A stretch of 7,033 nucleotides of DNA from Acidobacteriota bacterium (lineage in GTDB: Bacteria; Acidobacteriota; HRBIN11). The notes beneath the pieces were generated by a model, which searched no databases, was not told where the DNA came from, and saw nothing but the letters and a program-made list of their open reading frames with translations. This document shows, piece after piece, positions 6,531-7,033 of the stretch. Position 1 is the stretch's first letter. Each line of letters begins with the position of its first letter. The position numbers and the translations under genes were made by a program. The DNA lies in assembly GCA_030550225.1 (NCBI GenBank), contig JAUQPV010000133.1, positions 1 through 7,033 on the forward strand. The letters are read 5' to 3'.

Positions 6531-6574
6531 GCAGGCGTTCTCGCTTGCCGGAACGCAGACGCCCCCCCGTCTGC
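6531..6574 (+). repeat. Palindromic repeat pair between glnA and the efflux gene
   Basis: An 18-mer (6531-6548, GCAGGCGTTCTCGCTTGC) and a 20-mer (6555-6574, GCAGACGCCCCCCCGTCTGC) are joined by the 6-bp linker CGGAAC. These are diverged members of the family at 4681-4792, in the same orientation; the first has lost part of its stem symmetry while the second keeps a 7-bp stem. Confidence 0.75.
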
Positions 6575-6613
6575 CGGCTGGACTTGCCCGACATGTGCAA
6601 TCCCGCAGTAGAA

Positions 6614-6642
6614 TTTCCACTGGCTTGAATGCGGGTTACAAT
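6614..6642 (+). promoter_or_regulatory. Possible promoter of the TolC-like gene
   Basis: TTTCCA (6614-6619, four of six bases) is spaced 17 bp from TACAAT (6637-6642, five of six). The start would fall near 6649, giving a leader of only about 14 nt before the ATG at 6663. An inverted repeat, CCCGCA (6602-6607) and TGCGGG (6630-6635), spans the -35 box and touches the -10 region, where a regulator could act. Confidence 0.4.
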
Positions 6643-6662
6643 CGAACCCCGAGAGTGGCAAC

Positions 6663-7033
6663 ATGCGGTGGGTCTGGGTGTTGGGCCTACTCCTCTTCGG
6701 GGGGCACGCCCTCGCTGGGACGGGTTCTCTTGAGGGTCCCGCAGACGGGGACGTCTGTGTTTCCGCAGGCGGGGACGTCTGCATTCCCGCAGGCGGGGAC
6801 GTCTGCGCTCCGGCAGGCCAGAGGCCTGCGTTCCCGCAGGCGGGGACACCTGCACTCCTTGCAGACCCATCGCCTCGGGGCCTGACCCTGGCCGAGGCCA
6901 TCGCCTTGGCGTTCCAACGGAATGGGGACCTTCAGGTCCGTCGGTCGGAGGTCGAAGCGGCCCGCGGCCGGGCCCGACAGATGACGGCACTCTCGAATCC
7001 TGAGGTAGCGACCGAGCTGTTTACCCTGCAAGA
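6663..7033 (+). CDS. TolC/CzcC-like outer-membrane efflux protein, N-terminal part
   Basis: The reading frame is open to the right edge (123 codons seen; family members are usually 400-480 residues). Residues 1-18, MRWVWVLGLLLFGGHALA, form a signal peptide with an ALA cleavage motif. Residues 74-119 match the first helix of the outer-membrane efflux family: LTLAEAIALAFQRNGDLQVR, then EVEAARGRARQ and NPEV. Such proteins form trimeric channels across the outer membrane and periplasm for RND, ABC or MFS pumps; the LTLAEAI...NPEV style resembles CzcC/CusC metal-efflux members, but the substrate cannot be told. Between signal peptide and mature domain, residues 27-67 are translated from a palindromic DNA repeat array and include three cysteines (32, 40, 48). 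A start after the array would lose the signal peptide, so ATG 6663 is preferred; upstream GAGAGTGG is a weak ribosome site. Sure of family, unsure of transport role. Confidence 0.88.
   Translation, partial: MRWVWVLGLLLFGGHALAGTGSLEGPADGDVCVSAGGDVCIPAGGDVCAPAGQRPAFPQAGTPALLADPSPRGLTLAEAIALAFQRNGDLQVRRSEVEAARGRARQMTALSNPEVATELFTLQ
6741..6866 (-). repeat. Palindromic repeat array inside the TolC-like coding sequence
   Basis: Five palindromic units, at 6741-6758, 6765-6782, 6789-6806, 6813-6829 and 6836-6853, are separated by 6-bp linkers (ATTCCC, GTTCCC and similar), with a sixth partial unit at 6861-6866. Four units are of the 18-bp type with a GGGA loop; two of these are identical (GCAGGCGGGGACGTCTGC). 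The fourth unit is the 17-bp type, GCAGGCCAGAGGCCTGC. On the minus strand the order of types and linkers matches the array at 4681-4792, so this is the same family in inverted orientation, lying wholly inside a protein gene. Confidence 0.9.

Noticed and set aside
6741..6853. CRISPR array
   Set aside because: Repeats are 17-18 bp palindromes and the linkers only 6 bp with near-constant sequence, so there are no spacers; no cas gene is present.
6422..6990. Minus-strand open frames opposite the start of the efflux gene
   Set aside because: Their sequence is mostly repeat translation (SPPAG and RPRLRE types) and the opposite strand has a clear signal peptide plus TolC-family helix.

Overview
The window is about 7 kb of GC-rich bacterial DNA with three protein genes and an unusual load of short repeats. 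A secreted TolC-type outer-membrane efflux protein points to a Gram-negative (diderm) cell, and the glutamine synthetase is of the I-alpha type found in Firmicutes, Thermotogae, Chloroflexi-like lineages and archaea. Repeat-rich spacers made of heptamers and GC-rich palindromes look like those of environmental, possibly thermophilic, bacteria outside the model phyla. This is an impression from composition and style; the sequence alone does not name a phylum.

Layout, left to right. Positions 1-322 hold no recognisable gene, only a hairpin and two small heptamer arrays. Positions 323-4477 (minus strand) encode a 1384-residue fusion: an N-terminal RelE/ParE-like fold, a complete UvrD/Rep-type superfamily 1A helicase, and a very long alpha-helical repeat tail whose clearest part has an exact 13-residue period. 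Positions 4478-5079 form a divergent spacer that is mostly repeats: three heptamer families, a GGGGCAGGC inverted repeat and a 48-bp palindromic tandem. They end just before a good sigma-70-like promoter for the next gene. Positions 5080-6396 (plus) encode glutamine synthetase (glnA), with all catalytic motifs. Positions 6397-6662 contain two strong hairpins, more of the palindromic repeat, and a possible promoter. Positions 6663-7033 (plus) are the start of a TolC/CzcC-like outer-membrane protein that runs off the right edge.

The three genes do not form an obvious pathway. glnA is ordinary nitrogen metabolism, the efflux gene probably starts another unit, and the helicase fusion stands alone and divergent. 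The two most notable observations are the toxin-fold/helicase/solenoid fusion with no visible antitoxin or partner gene, and an array of palindromic repeats inside the efflux gene, translated between its signal peptide and its mature domain. The same repeat family occurs in both other spacers to the right of the helicase, and one heptamer family brackets the helicase gene in inverted orientation.
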